Source: Streptomycetales bacterium
GTDB lineage: Bacteria > Actinomycetota > Actinomycetes > Prado026
DNA length: 15,938 nucleotides
Assembly (NCBI GenBank): GCA_025361995.1
Contig: JANYIP010000310.1
Location: forward strand, 1-15,938
Direction of reading: 5' to 3'
The notes below the pieces were generated by a model. It searched no databases, was not told the DNA's origin, and worked only from the letters and a program-made list of their open reading frames with translations. The translations under genes were made by a program, and so were the position numbers. Below are positions 6,391 through 13,945 of this stretch, piece after piece; the stretch's first letter is position 1, and each line of letters opens with the position of its first letter.

Positions 6391-7089
6391 ACGAGCGGAC
6401 CGGCAGCCGAGACCGAGGCAGAAGACCTGGCCACGGCAGAACAGCCAGGCGCCCCCGCGCTGAAGCCGCGCTTGCGTGGCTGGTTGCACCTGGGGGCCGC
6501 GCCGCTGGCGCTCGCCGCGGCCATCGTCCTGGTCTGCCTGTCGCGCGGAGCCGCCGAGATCGCGTCGTCGTCGATTTACGCGGTCAGCGCCGTGCTCCTC
6601 TTCACGGTCAGCGCGATCTACCACCGGGGCCGCTGGTCGCCGCGCGTGCTCGCCACGCTGAGACGCCTCGACCACGCGAACATCTTCTTGATCATCGCTG
6701 GGACGTACACGCCGTTCGCTGTGTTGCTCCTTGAAGGGGGCGCGCGGACCGCGCTTCTCTCGATCGTCTGGACGGGCGCGGCCCTCGGCGTCGGCTTCCG
6801 GGTCTTCTGGGTCGGCGCGCCGAGATGGCTGTACGTGCCCGCGTACTTGGCGCTCGGCTGGGTGGCGGTGGTCTATCTCCCGCAGTTCACGACCACCGGC
6901 GGCGTCGCTGTCCTGGTGCTGCTCGCTGCAGGAGGACTGCTCTACACCGCCGGCGGGATCGTGTACGGCACCAAGCGCCCGAACCCGTCACCGACCTGGT
7001 TCGGCTTCCACGAGGTCTTCCATTCGCTCACCGTGCTGGCCTTCGTGCTGCAGTACATCGCGATCTCGATCGTGACCTACACGCACTAG
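6388..7089 (+). CDS. Hemolysin III / PAQR-family membrane protein
   Basis: This is a predicted seven-helix integral membrane protein of the HlyIII (TrhA/YqfA) family. Bacterial members have been tied to membrane-lipid homeostasis more than to true hemolysis. The frame is open far upstream, but that part is antisense to the prenyltransferase gene. I place the start at the GTG at 6388, giving 233 residues, because a -10-like TAGCCT lies 7 nt before it. Family markers are SAIYHRG (His79), LDHANIFLIIAGTYTPF (His96), and the C-terminal GFHEVFHSL (His208 and His212), the probable metal-binding residues. A polar tail of about 28 residues precedes the first helix. The gene is divergent from the prenyltransferase gene, 72 bp away, and convergent with the 175-aa gene. 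Mycobacteria keep a hemolysin-like gene beside the same prenyl synthase. The family is secure; the substrate is unknown. Confidence 0.9.
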   Translation: MTSGPAAETEAEDLATAEQPGAPALKPRLRGWLHLGAAPLALAAAIVLVCLSRGAAEIASSSIYAVSAVLLFTVSAIYHRGRWSPRVLATLRRLDHANIFLIIAGTYTPFAVLLLEGGARTALLSIVWTGAALGVGFRVFWVGAPRWLYVPAYLALGWVAVVYLPQFTTTGGVAVLVLLAAGGLLYTAGGIVYGTKRPNPSPTWFGFHEVFHSLTVLAFVLQYIAISIVTYTH

Positions 7090-7100
7090 GTGACTAGGTG
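7085..7100. repeat. 8-bp tandem repeat over the hemolysin III stop
   Basis: ACTAGGTG occurs twice head to tail. The first copy contains the in-frame TAG at 7087-7089 and the second supplies another TAG in a different frame. Confidence 0.85.
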
Positions 7101-7105
7101 GGACT

Positions 7106-7137
7106 TGCGCTAGCTAGGACCTTCGCTAGCTAGGACC
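7106..7137. repeat. 16-bp tandem repeat over the stop of the 175-aa gene, with possible hairpin
   Basis: Two 16-bp units differ only at their second base (TG/TT, then CGCTAGCTAGGACC). The right unit contains the TAG stop (7128-7126) of the minus-strand gene. CTAGCTAG is self-complementary, so the copies at 7110-7117 and 7126-7133 could also pair as an 8-bp stem with an 8-nt loop. It lies between two convergent genes and might act as a bidirectional terminator, without a clear T-tract. Confidence 0.7.
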
Positions 7138-7653
7138 GTCTGCGCGGACCTTGGTGACCTGCTCCATGGCGCTCCGCAGATCGCCCAGCCACCCTTCTGC
7201 GTTCTTGCCCACGAGCTTGACGCACCAGGCGAGCGCCTCGGAGCGCGACCGTGCGACGCCGGCGTCGACGAGGGTGTCCAGGACGAGCCGCTCCGGCTGC
7301 CGGAGCCTGGTCATGACCGGGATCGACAGGGTCGTGAACAGCTCGCGCCGCTCCCCCACCTGGACGCCCCAGGCGACCTTGCGCCCCAGTCGGTGCTCGA
7401 GCTCGCGGGCGATCTCGATGCGGTGGTCGCGGGTGCGCTCGCGGAACTCCTTGATACGGCCGGAGACTGCGGCGGCCTGCTCGGCGTCAGAGGTGCCCTC
7501 GGCGACGTCCGGGGGCGCGAGCGTGCCGATGACGGTGACCTCTTCGCGGTCCACGCTCACGTCGACCGGTCCGGAGAACCAGTCCTGCGGCAGCCGGCCA
7601 GTGAGCCAGCCTCGGATCTTCTCCACCTGTTCGGCGGTGCTTGAAGTGTTCAT
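7126..7653 (-). CDS. Conserved-looking 175-aa protein of unknown function
   Basis: I do not recognise a named family. The ATG at 7653 gives 175 residues with no signal peptide or membrane helix, so it is probably cytoplasmic. Residues 1-80 are acidic and include a likely beta-strand segment (VDVSVDREEVTVIGTL) followed by a charged helix. Residues 80-110 read EIARELEHRLGRKVAWGVQVGERRELFTTL. The C-terminal part, about 112-160, reads TRLRQPERLVLDTLVDAGVARSRSEALAWCVKLV, which resembles the strand-helix-helix pattern of ribbon-helix-helix DNA-binding proteins (SRSEAL is a common motif there). DNA binding is inference. The gene follows yyaL by 30 bp but appears to have its own AT-rich promoter and a leaderless start. 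A 16-bp tandem repeat duplicates its stop region. The reading frame is supported by actinobacterial codon bias and the tight fit between neighbours. Confidence 0.8.
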   Translation of the reverse strand: MNTSSTAEQVEKIRGWLTGRLPQDWFSGPVDVSVDREEVTVIGTLAPPDVAEGTSDAEQAAAVSGRIKEFRERTRDHRIEIARELEHRLGRKVAWGVQVGERRELFTTLSIPVMTRLRQPERLVLDTLVDAGVARSRSEALAWCVKLVGKNAEGWLGDLRSAMEQVTKVRADGPS

Positions 7654-7687
7654 AGTCTGATGATTACACAGTTACGTTGCAAGTCAA
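7654..7687 (-). promoter_or_regulatory. Promoter of the 175-aa gene
   Basis: On the minus strand TTGACT (7687-7682) is followed 15 nt later by TAATCA (7666-7661), then 7 nt to the ATG. The stretch is unusually AT-rich for this DNA. There is no ribosome-binding site, so a leaderless mRNA is likely. The -35 overlaps the yyaL stop codon. The 15-nt spacer is short. Confidence 0.5.
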
Positions 7688-9741
7688 GCGGGTGTTTCGA
7701 GGACTACCCCGAGGGAGGACGCCAGCATGCCGGGGTCTGTGGTGGGGACGTCGCAGACGAAGCCGCGGCAGACGTACGCAGTCGCGAGGCCGTTGGTCAA
7801 CGGGCGGTGCGCGAGCAGCGGGACCTCGGTCGTCTCGGCGGCGTCCCCCGATCCGAGGGCCACCACGAGACCGGGCGCCGTGGCCAGACAGGCCTTGCGC
7901 CGCAACGCTTCATACCCCGGATCACCAGACCTGCCGACGACCGCCACCTCGCGCGGCCCGTCCAGCGCCGCCTCGGCCACGGCCAGACCCCAGCCCGCGA
8001 ACCGCGGGTACCTGGCGGCCAAGGTGGCGTACACCGCGAGCGCCGCGCCGGCGGCCCCGCGGTGCCTGCTCGAGCCCGTGTACGCGGCGTAGGTCAGCAG
8101 CGCCCCGGCGGCAGCGGACGGACCCGACGGGGTGGCGTTGTCGGTCGGGTCCTGGGGCCGTCGCAGCAAGGCCTCGGCGTCGTCCGCTGTGTCGAAGAAG
8201 CTCCCCGCGCCGTCGGAGAAGTGATCGAGGACCGAGTCGAGCAGCACCCCGGCCAAGGTCAGCCACTCGGCATCGCCGGTCACCGCGTACAGCGCCAGGA
8301 AGCCCTCCGCGACGTCCGCCTGGTCCTCCAGCACTCCCGCGTGCCGGCCGGCGACGCCGTCCTTGGACACCCGGACCACCCGGTCCCGGCGCCCGTCGGC
8401 GCCGAGGTGCACGGACACGAGCAGGTCTGCTGCCGCCGTGGCGGCCTCGACCCAGTCCGGCCGCTCGAAGACCGCACCGGCTTCGGCCAGCGCCGCGATG
8501 GCCAGCCCGTTCCAGGCGGCGACGACCTTGTCGTCCCGCCCGGGCTGCGGACGCTGCGAACGGGCCGCAGCGAGGACGTTGCGTACCCGGGCCCAGCGCT
8601 CGCGCTCCGCTTCGTCCGCCGGGTCGACCAGCAGCTGCAGCACCGACGCGCCGTGCTCGAACGTACCTTCCAGCGTGACCTCGAGGAGGCGCGCGGCCCA
8701 CCGGCCGTCCTCCTCGCCGAGCACCTCGACCAGCTGGTCCGGCGTCCAGACGTACGTGCTGCCCTCAACGCCCTCGGTGTCCGCGTCCAGTGCTGAGGCG
8801 AAGCCACCCTGCGGGGTGCGCAGGTCGCGGAGCAGGAACTCGGCTGTCTCGGCGACCACCCGGGCGGCCGTGCCGGTCCCCGTCGCGCGCCACCAGTGGA
8901 CGTACACCCGCAGCAGCAAGGCGTTGTCGTACAACATCTTCTCGAAGTGCGGGACCACCCAGCCGCCGTCAACCGAGTAGCGCGCGAATCCACCGCCGAG
9001 CTGGTCGTAGATGCCCCCGCGGGCCATCGCTTCGCAGGTCAGCGCGGCCATCTCGAGGGCCGCCGCAGACCCCGTCCGGGCATGGTGGCGCAGGAGGAGC
9101 TCGAGCACCATCGACGGCGGGAACTTGGGTGCGCCGCCGAAGCCGGCGTGGTCCGGGTCGAACGTGCCCGCGAGCCCGTCGACCGCAGCAGCGAGCTCCA
9201 CCGGGCTCGGTGGCGCGGCCCCGCTCAGCGTCGCCAACTGTCCACGGTCCGCGAGCCGGGCGGCGATGTCCTTCGCCGCCGACTCCACCTCACCACGGCG
9301 TTCCTGCCAGGACGAGGACACCGCGGTGAGCACCTGAGTGAATGACGGCATCCCCTGCCGCGGCGCGGGCGGGAAGTACGTACCTGCGTAGAACGGCTCG
9401 CCGTCCGCCGTGAGGATCGCGGTCATCGGCCAGCCCCCGTGGCCGGTCAACGCCTGGACCGCCTCCATGTAGACCGCGTCGACGTCTGGGCGCTCCTCTC
9501 GGTCGACCTTGATGTTGACGAAGCCCGCGTTCATCAGGGCGGCCGTGTCGGGGTCCTCGAAGGACTCGTGCGCCATCACATGGCACCAGTGGCAGGCCGC
9601 GTACCCGACGCTGAGCAGCACCGGCACCCCGCGCCGCCGCGCCTCGTCGAAGGCGTCGGGTTCCCACTCCCACCAGTCGACAGGATTGTCCTTGTGCTGC
9701 AACAGGTACGGGCTGCTCGACCTGGCCAACCGATTCGACAC
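7684..9741 (-). CDS. yyaL: YyaL/DUF255 thioredoxin-domain protein
   Basis: This is a 685-residue cytoplasmic protein of the YyaL/SPATA20 family. It has an N-terminal thioredoxin-like domain and a C-terminal (alpha/alpha)6-barrel resembling N-acylglucosamine 2-epimerases. Its biochemical function is not settled. The start is the GTG at 9741, with AGGAG 5 nt upstream. The N-terminus MSNRLARSSSPYLLQHKDNPVDWWEW is the family hallmark. It is followed by GYAACHWCHVMAHESFED with the redox-like pair Cys50/Cys53, VDREERPDVDAVYM, GHGGWPMTAILT and GEPFYAGTYFPP. The barrel part includes GGIYDQLGGGFARYSVDGGWVVPHFEKMLYDNALL and DDKVVAAWNGLAIAALA. Length and motifs look complete. From memory the mycobacterial counterpart Rv1084 also sits next to the hemolysin-like gene and prenyl synthase, which supports the conserved block. 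Confidence 0.93.
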   Translation of the reverse strand: MSNRLARSSSPYLLQHKDNPVDWWEWEPDAFDEARRRGVPVLLSVGYAACHWCHVMAHESFEDPDTAALMNAGFVNIKVDREERPDVDAVYMEAVQALTGHGGWPMTAILTADGEPFYAGTYFPPAPRQGMPSFTQVLTAVSSSWQERRGEVESAAKDIAARLADRGQLATLSGAAPPSPVELAAAVDGLAGTFDPDHAGFGGAPKFPPSMVLELLLRHHARTGSAAALEMAALTCEAMARGGIYDQLGGGFARYSVDGGWVVPHFEKMLYDNALLLRVYVHWWRATGTGTAARVVAETAEFLLRDLRTPQGGFASALDADTEGVEGSTYVWTPDQLVEVLGEEDGRWAARLLEVTLEGTFEHGASVLQLLVDPADEAERERWARVRNVLAAARSQRPQPGRDDKVVAAWNGLAIAALAEAGAVFERPDWVEAATAAADLLVSVHLGADGRRDRVVRVSKDGVAGRHAGVLEDQADVAEGFLALYAVTGDAEWLTLAGVLLDSVLDHFSDGAGSFFDTADDAEALLRRPQDPTDNATPSGPSAAAGALLTYAAYTGSSRHRGAAGAALAVYATLAARYPRFAGWGLAVAEAALDGPREVAVVGRSGDPGYEALRRKACLATAPGLVVALGSGDAAETTEVPLLAHRPLTNGLATAYVCRGFVCDVPTTDPGMLASSLGVVLETPA

Positions 9742-9746
9742 GAGAA

Positions 9747-9751
9747 CTCCT
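9747..9751 (-). promoter_or_regulatory. Ribosome-binding site of yyaL
   Basis: AGGAG lies 5 nt before the GTG at 9741 and supports this non-ATG start, where the family N-terminus also begins. Confidence 0.7.
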
Positions 9752-9858
9752 GGACGAAGGGACTAATCCCATCCTCCCCCAGGAGGCCTCGCGCTCAAGT
9801 TCGGGGCGCGCCCGGTCGAGGCTTCCCCTTGACGAGTTCGGCCGACCGGGGAGCATGC

Positions 9859-10626
9859 ATGAGGCTGGGTCGACGAGGGCTGCTCGTGCTTTCGCTCGCC
9901 CGCCCGCTCGCCGTATCGGCCAACCCGGCCAACCCGGCCAGCCCGGCCAGCCCGGCTCAGGCCGCCGTCGGCGCACGTCACGGCACTCCTGGTGACCGTG
10001 ACCGAGACCGGCGCGCAAGCGCCCGGCTTCCTGAGCGTGTCGCAGGCCGACACCGGGATACGCCCCACGACGTCGAACCTGAACTTCGGCAAAGGGCAGA
10101 CCATGAGCAACGCGGTCATCGTCCGGCCGAACTCGGCCGGGCCGGACAGCTACCAGTTCGTCGTGTCCAACTCGTCGGTGGGTTCGACCCAGGTGATCGC
10201 CGACGTGGTGGTTGGTACGACGACGGGAAGCTGCCCGGCGGGCTGCGCTTCCACGCGATCACCCCGACGCGCGTCGTCGACTCCCGCAGCGGGCTGGGAC
10301 TCGCACACCCACTCGGGCCGACGAGTCAGACCGCCGTCCTGCTCCCGGCAGGGATCGGCGACGCCCGCACGGCCGCGGTGGTCATGAACTTCACGGCCGT
10401 CGCTCCGACCCGGAGCACATACCTCTCGCTGTGGCCAGACGGCCTGACCCGGCCGCTGTCGTCGTTCTTCAAGCCGAACGCGGGCCAGATCCTGGCCGGG
10501 ATGGTGGCGGTCGGCCTCGGGACGTCCACCCGGAGCTTCGACATCTACAACCTCGCGGGCTCCACCCAGGTGGTGGCTGACGTGACCGGATACTTCGAGG
10601 GCACCCTGCCTCTAGGCGCACCGTAG
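9859..10626 (+). pseudogene. Secreted beta-repeat surface protein with two compensating frameshifts
   Basis: The intact ancestor would be an exported protein with two copies of an all-beta repeat common in actinobacterial surface proteins (TRVVDSRSGLG, AVVMNFTAV, DIYNLAGSTQVVADVTGYF). The ATG at 9859, with GGGGAG upstream, opens a signal peptide (MRLGRRGLLVLSLARPLAVS) followed by ANPANPASPASPAQA. Around 9960-9980 the coding frame shifts by one to VTALLVTVTETGAQAPGFLSVSQ, then SNLNFGKGQTMSNAVIV and GSTQVIADVV. Around 10205-10214, in a GTGGTGGTT run, it shifts back to GWYDDGKLPGGLRFHAITPTRVVDSRSG and continues to the TAG at 10626. One extra base at the first site and one lost base at the second would explain this. 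The first repeat also lacks its usual N-terminal half. It is either a decaying gene or a pair of sequencing errors. The stop lies 1 bp from the stop of the opposite ATPase gene. Confidence 0.7.
9919..9954 (+). repeat. Four 9-bp tandem repeats coding (ANP)2(ASP)2
   Basis: Two copies of GCCAACCCG are followed by two of GCCAGCCCG. They encode an Ala-Asn/Ser-Pro tract directly after the signal peptide of the broken surface protein. The first frameshift lies just downstream. Confidence 0.85.
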
Positions 10627-10627
10627 G

Positions 10628-11746
10628 TCAGACGATGCGGGTGAGCCAGGCGGCGAAGAACGGGTCGGCCACGACGTACGTCGTCCCGCGGCGCACCACC
10701 AGCTCCGCACCCTGCAGCGCCTCGAGCGCCCGCGCTACCGACGAGGCGTTGGCCAGCCCCGTGCCACGGACGAACGACGAGCCGTACGGCTCGTGGGTCG
10801 GGCTCGCCGTCAGTGCGACCAGAACCCGCCGCTGCCCGGCCGCCAGTGACCCGAACCGGTCGGCGTAGCTCGATGCCTCGTGCTCCACGGTCAGCGCGAG
10901 GCCGCCCTCGACGTCCGCCACGGTCACTGCGCGGCCAGCCATCCCCCAGGCTTCGTACGCGAGGTGCTGGATGTCGTTGGGTACGGGCCCGGCGAGCTCG
11001 ATCACCCGCGTCGCGGCGGGCAGCGCCATCGACTTGCCGCCGGCAGCGGCACGTCGGCGCAAAAAGTCGGCCATCACGTCCACGGGCAGCACGTCGAGGG
11101 CCAGGCGCTCAGCCAACCCGTACAGCGGAGCCCCGCGGTCGGCCACCAGCTGCTCCATCAGGTGCTGCCGCGAGCCCGCCAGCACCAGCGAGACCGGCGG
11201 GTAGGCGTCCGCCAACGCCTTGAACAAGCCCGGAAGGTGCTGGCCGATGTCCGTGATCGACTGGAACTCGTCGAGGACGATCACCGCCGGCCCGCGGGCC
11301 GCCAGCTCGTCGAAGAGCGCGTACACGTCCTCGATCACCGTGTCGGCGTCCTCCGCCGCGAGGCTTGCCGCGAACGCGAACCGCGGCGCGTCCCCGTCGA
11401 ACGTCACGGTCGGTGACACCCGCAGCCGGGTCACGAACTCCGCGGCGGCCTGCCGAACCCGGTGCCAGCGCCCACCTTTGGCGGCGTAGGCAGCAGTGGC
11501 CATCCGCGAGGCGAGCGAGGAGATGTCGCGGCAGGCCAGGACGTTCACCGACACCACTGCGCCACCGTCGGCCACCACCCCGGCGATCGCGCGCGTCAGC
11601 AGCGAGGTCTTGCCGTACCGCCGCGGCGCGGTGACGACCACGTTGATGCCGTCGCGCATCCGCTGCTCGAGCGCCTTCAGCTCGACCTCACGACCGGCGA
11701 ACTGATCGCCGCTCACCGGTGTGCCGTAGTGGTAGGGGTTGGTCAC
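10628..11746 (-). CDS. ATPase_2-family P-loop ATPase with C-terminal winged helix
   Basis: This is a cytoplasmic STAND/AAA-like ATPase of the ATPase_2 (archaeal-type) family; the partner and task are unknown. The frame is open to 12220, but I place the start at the GTG at 11746, because AGGAG lies 5 nt upstream and NPYHYGTPVSGDQFAGRE is the typical family N-terminus. The 372-residue product has Walker A TAPRRYGKTS (about 39-48), Walker B VIVLDEFQSI with Asp159-Glu160, an LVLAGSR sensor-like strand, and a C-terminal winged-helix region (about 300-372) with RRVLVALTASPTHEPY, ASSVARALEALQGAELVVRRG and the DPFFAAWL ending common in this family. All nucleotide-binding residues are present. A perfect inverted repeat overlaps a plausible -10 about 75 bp upstream, suggesting repressor control. 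No partner gene is beside it. Confidence 0.88.
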   Translation of the reverse strand: MTNPYHYGTPVSGDQFAGREVELKALEQRMRDGINVVVTAPRRYGKTSLLTRAIAGVVADGGAVVSVNVLACRDISSLASRMATAAYAAKGGRWHRVRQAAAEFVTRLRVSPTVTFDGDAPRFAFAASLAAEDADTVIEDVYALFDELAARGPAVIVLDEFQSITDIGQHLPGLFKALADAYPPVSLVLAGSRQHLMEQLVADRGAPLYGLAERLALDVLPVDVMADFLRRRAAAGGKSMALPAATRVIELAGPVPNDIQHLAYEAWGMAGRAVTVADVEGGLALTVEHEASSYADRFGSLAAGQRRVLVALTASPTHEPYGSSFVRGTGLANASSVARALEALQGAELVVRRGTTYVVADPFFAAWLTRIV

Positions 11747-11751
11747 CCTCG

Positions 11752-11756
11752 CTCCT
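11752..11756 (-). promoter_or_regulatory. Ribosome-binding site deciding the ATPase start
   Basis: AGGAG on the minus strand lies 5 nt before the GTG at 11746. It supports this start against the 158-residue upstream extension, which overlaps the DUF1801-like gene. Confidence 0.75.
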
Positions 11757-11816
11757 CCCGACACCGCCGAGCCGGTGCACAGTGTGCGATCTTGCGTTAT
11801 GCAGATCCGCACAACA

Positions 11817-11836
11817 CCAGGTAGCATAGCACCTGG
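11817..11836 (-). promoter_or_regulatory. Inverted repeat over a -10 box, candidate operator of the ATPase gene
   Basis: CCAGGT and ACCTGG are perfect 6-bp inverted arms separated by 8 bp. On the minus strand the spacer contains TATGCT (11828-11823), a good -10 hexamer, about 77 bp before the ATPase GTG. A dimeric protein bound here would block the promoter. No clear -35 is visible. A second, imperfect inverted repeat (GTGCGATC and GATCCGCAC) lies at 11784-11812. Confidence 0.45.
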
Positions 11837-11864
11837 AACGATCCCCGGGGGGTCACCTTCACGG

Positions 11865-12260
11865 TCAGCCGTCGCGCTTGAGGGCGCGCCAGCCTCCGGC
11901 CCGGTTGTTGGCGATGATCTGCCGGAACATCGCGGCAAGAGCCGTCGCGTTGAGGGCTTCGTCGCGTCGGACCGCGACTGTCCGCGCGGTCGAGTTGTCA
12001 TGGCCGCCGGTGATGATCCCCTCCGGGTCGGGCACGATCCCGCCGTCGTAGAGGAACACGTTGACGTGGTCCTTCGCGGCGAGCAGTGCACAGATGTTGC
12101 CATCCAGCACAAAGTACGGCTGGCGGGTGCGCTTGATGGTCTCGGCGACGTCGGGATCGGCAGCGTGCACGAGGTCGCGCACCGCGCGGCAAACTGCCTG
12201 CTGCCACGGCGGCAGCCCATCGATGTAGGCGTCGACCCTCGGGTCGGTGGGACTGGTCAC
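11865..12260 (-). CDS. DUF1801-like small protein
   Basis: This is a small cytoplasmic protein of 131 residues resembling the DUF1801 (YdhG-like) family, which has a frataxin-like alpha/beta fold and no settled function in most bacteria. Supporting segments are the N-terminal DPRVDAYIDGLPPWQQAVCRAVRDLVHAADPDVAETIKRTRQPYFVLDG, an aromatic-rich strand (HVNVFLYDGG), and a C-terminal helical part (DEALNATALAAMFRQIIANNRAGGW). The start is a GTG 19 bp after the phosphoesterase stop, with only a weak AGG upstream. Close spacing suggests co-transcription with the phosphoesterase. I see no metal-binding cluster. The family call is moderate and rests on the overall pattern. Confidence 0.75.
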   Translation of the reverse strand: MTSPTDPRVDAYIDGLPPWQQAVCRAVRDLVHAADPDVAETIKRTRQPYFVLDGNICALLAAKDHVNVFLYDGGIVPDPEGIITGGHDNSTARTVAVRRDEALNATALAAMFRQIIANNRAGGWRALKRDG

Positions 12261-12279
12261 CAGCGCACCTGCTCGCGGC

Positions 12280-13857
12280 TCAGTGGAAGAGGTCGGCCAT
12301 CGGCTCGGCGTAGCGGTCGTTGGCCGTCAGGGAGCCCAGGCCGAGGACGCCCTCGATGGTGCGCAGCAGGTTGTAGTGGTCGTAGCGAGTGCTGATCACC
12401 GCACCCTTCGCCACCCCCTGCGAGGCGAGGACCACGGTCGGGATGAGCTGGGCCGGGCGCTCGAGGTCGTACCCGTCCTCGTCGAACGTCACGATGAGCA
12501 GCGACCGCTGGGTCTTCCAGGCCGGTGAGGCGAGGATCTCACCGACGGTCTGCGCGAGGAAGCCGTCGCCGGCTTTGATCCCGCAGCCCTCCATGTCGTA
12601 GCAGTCGTCGGCCCCCCACCAGGAGAACGCCGGCGTCGTGGCGGCGGACTTCAAGTCGACAGCCATCTGCGGCAGCGGCACCAGATGGCTCGCGCACCGG
12701 GCCGGGTTGTCCTTGATGTCCTTGAAGAACAGGAACGGCAGGTCGTCGTTGTAGTAGGGGTCGTGGACGGTGTTGTCGCAAGGCCCGTTCGCACTTTGGT
12801 AGTACGCGCGCCAGGTCTTCCCCGCGTTCTCGACGAGGTCACCGATGTTCGGCGCGTTCAGGGTGTACGCCGGGTTGGTCTCGATCGGGTTGCCCATGAC
12901 GCGGAAGGTGCTGCCGGCCGCCAGGGCGAGGTAGTTCGGGTCGCTCGGATGCACCTCGGCGTACATGCTCGCGAGCGAGGTTCCCTTGCTGAGCAAGGAG
13001 TTCACGAACGGAGCCTGCTTGGTGTTGCCGATGACGGAGTCACGATCCTGGTTCTCCATCATGACGACGAAGACGTGGTCGTACGTCGGGACCGCGGTGG
13101 TCGGCGGCGTCAGCGGAGCTGGGGCACGGACCGGGGTCGAGAGGCTCAAGGTCATGCTGTCGGCGTACGCCTGGTTGTAGCCGGGGACGCTGCCGTTGTA
13201 GCCGTCGTAGTTGGTCGCCAGGGTGGTCATCTCGAGGGAGACGAGGACGTCGACGGTGCCGGCTGGCACGGCATCCGTCTGGGTCTTGTGGACGAACTCG
13301 GTGACGTTGCCCCGGGTCTTGTGCGTGACCGGGCCGACCGTCCGCTCGGCGAGGATGTGCCCGGCGGCGTCTCGGAAGTCGAGACGGACGGACGGGTTGT
13401 CCTTGGATGCGGCCAGGCCGCCGAGCCACCCGTCGAAGGTGGCCGTGGTCCCGGCCGCGATGGGCGCACCGGACGGCTGGGCGAGCGTGACGACCTGGGT
13501 GAGCACCGCAGTCCCACCTGCGCCGCCGGCGAAGAAGTTGGCACCGTGCCGTGGTGGGGTGGGCGTGGTCGCGGTCGGGAAGTCGCCGCCCGTGGCCCCG
13601 TACGCCACGACGGTCGGCAGCCCCTGCGCCACGGTCCAGCCAGGGACGATGACCTCGTCGTACCCGCGCAGGGAGCCGGCACCGACCTCGGCGCCACCGT
13701 TGGCGAGCAAGTTGGTGCCGGGCGCCGCGACGCCAGCCGCAGCCGGGGCAGCCTGGCCGCCGCTGGCCGGCGCGGCGATGCCGCTCACGACAGCGAGGCT
13801 GACGCCGACGGCGAGGACGCCGAAGGTGGGACGGCTCGGACGGTTCCAACGGGCCAT
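12280..13857 (-). CDS. Secreted phosphoesterase (phospholipase C / acid phosphatase family)
   Basis: This is an exported hydrolase of the phosphoesterase family that includes phospholipase C and some acid phosphatases. I chose the ATG at 13857 (MARWNRPSRP), with GGAAGAGG 6 nt upstream, giving 525 residues; 42 upstream codons are open but lack export features. Residues 1-35 form a signal peptide with a twin-arginine-free basic start and a VLAVGVSLAVVSGIAA core. Residues about 48-240 form a beta-rich, carbohydrate-binding-like domain (NLLANGGAEVGAG, VPGWTV, GANFFAGG). The catalytic domain, about 256-525, shows YDHVFVVMMENQDRDS with Glu268-Asn269, MYAEVHPSDPNYLALAAGS, TFDEDGYD with Asp459/Asp461, and STRYDHYNLLRTIEGVLG with His494. 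Cys360/Cys388 and Cys419/Cys425 may form disulfides. It probably releases phosphate or acts on a surface phosphate ester; the substrate is unknown. It is divergent from the PadR operon. Confidence 0.9.
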   Translation of the reverse strand: MARWNRPSRPTFGVLAVGVSLAVVSGIAAPASGGQAAPAAAGVAAPGTNLLANGGAEVGAGSLRGYDEVIVPGWTVAQGLPTVVAYGATGGDFPTATTPTPPRHGANFFAGGAGGTAVLTQVVTLAQPSGAPIAAGTTATFDGWLGGLAASKDNPSVRLDFRDAAGHILAERTVGPVTHKTRGNVTEFVHKTQTDAVPAGTVDVLVSLEMTTLATNYDGYNGSVPGYNQAYADSMTLSLSTPVRAPAPLTPPTTAVPTYDHVFVVMMENQDRDSVIGNTKQAPFVNSLLSKGTSLASMYAEVHPSDPNYLALAAGSTFRVMGNPIETNPAYTLNAPNIGDLVENAGKTWRAYYQSANGPCDNTVHDPYYNDDLPFLFFKDIKDNPARCASHLVPLPQMAVDLKSAATTPAFSWWGADDCYDMEGCGIKAGDGFLAQTVGEILASPAWKTQRSLLIVTFDEDGYDLERPAQLIPTVVLASQGVAKGAVISTRYDHYNLLRTIEGVLGLGSLTANDRYAEPMADLFH

Positions 13858-13945
13858 GACGGGCCTCTTCCGCGGTGGGAGCTTCCAGCGCCTGCGACCG
13901 TACCCCCGCGAAGACTCGCCCGTCCTGCCGAACAGGCAATTTCCT

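Noticed and set aside
7660..8796. Long plus-strand ORF opposite yyaL
   Set aside because: It is the Arg/Gly-rich antisense shadow expected from GC-rich codons, with no motifs.
11747..12220. 158-residue N-terminal extension of the ATPase frame
   Set aside because: It overlaps the DUF1801-like gene in another frame, while a GTG with AGGAG at the family N-terminus lies at 11746.
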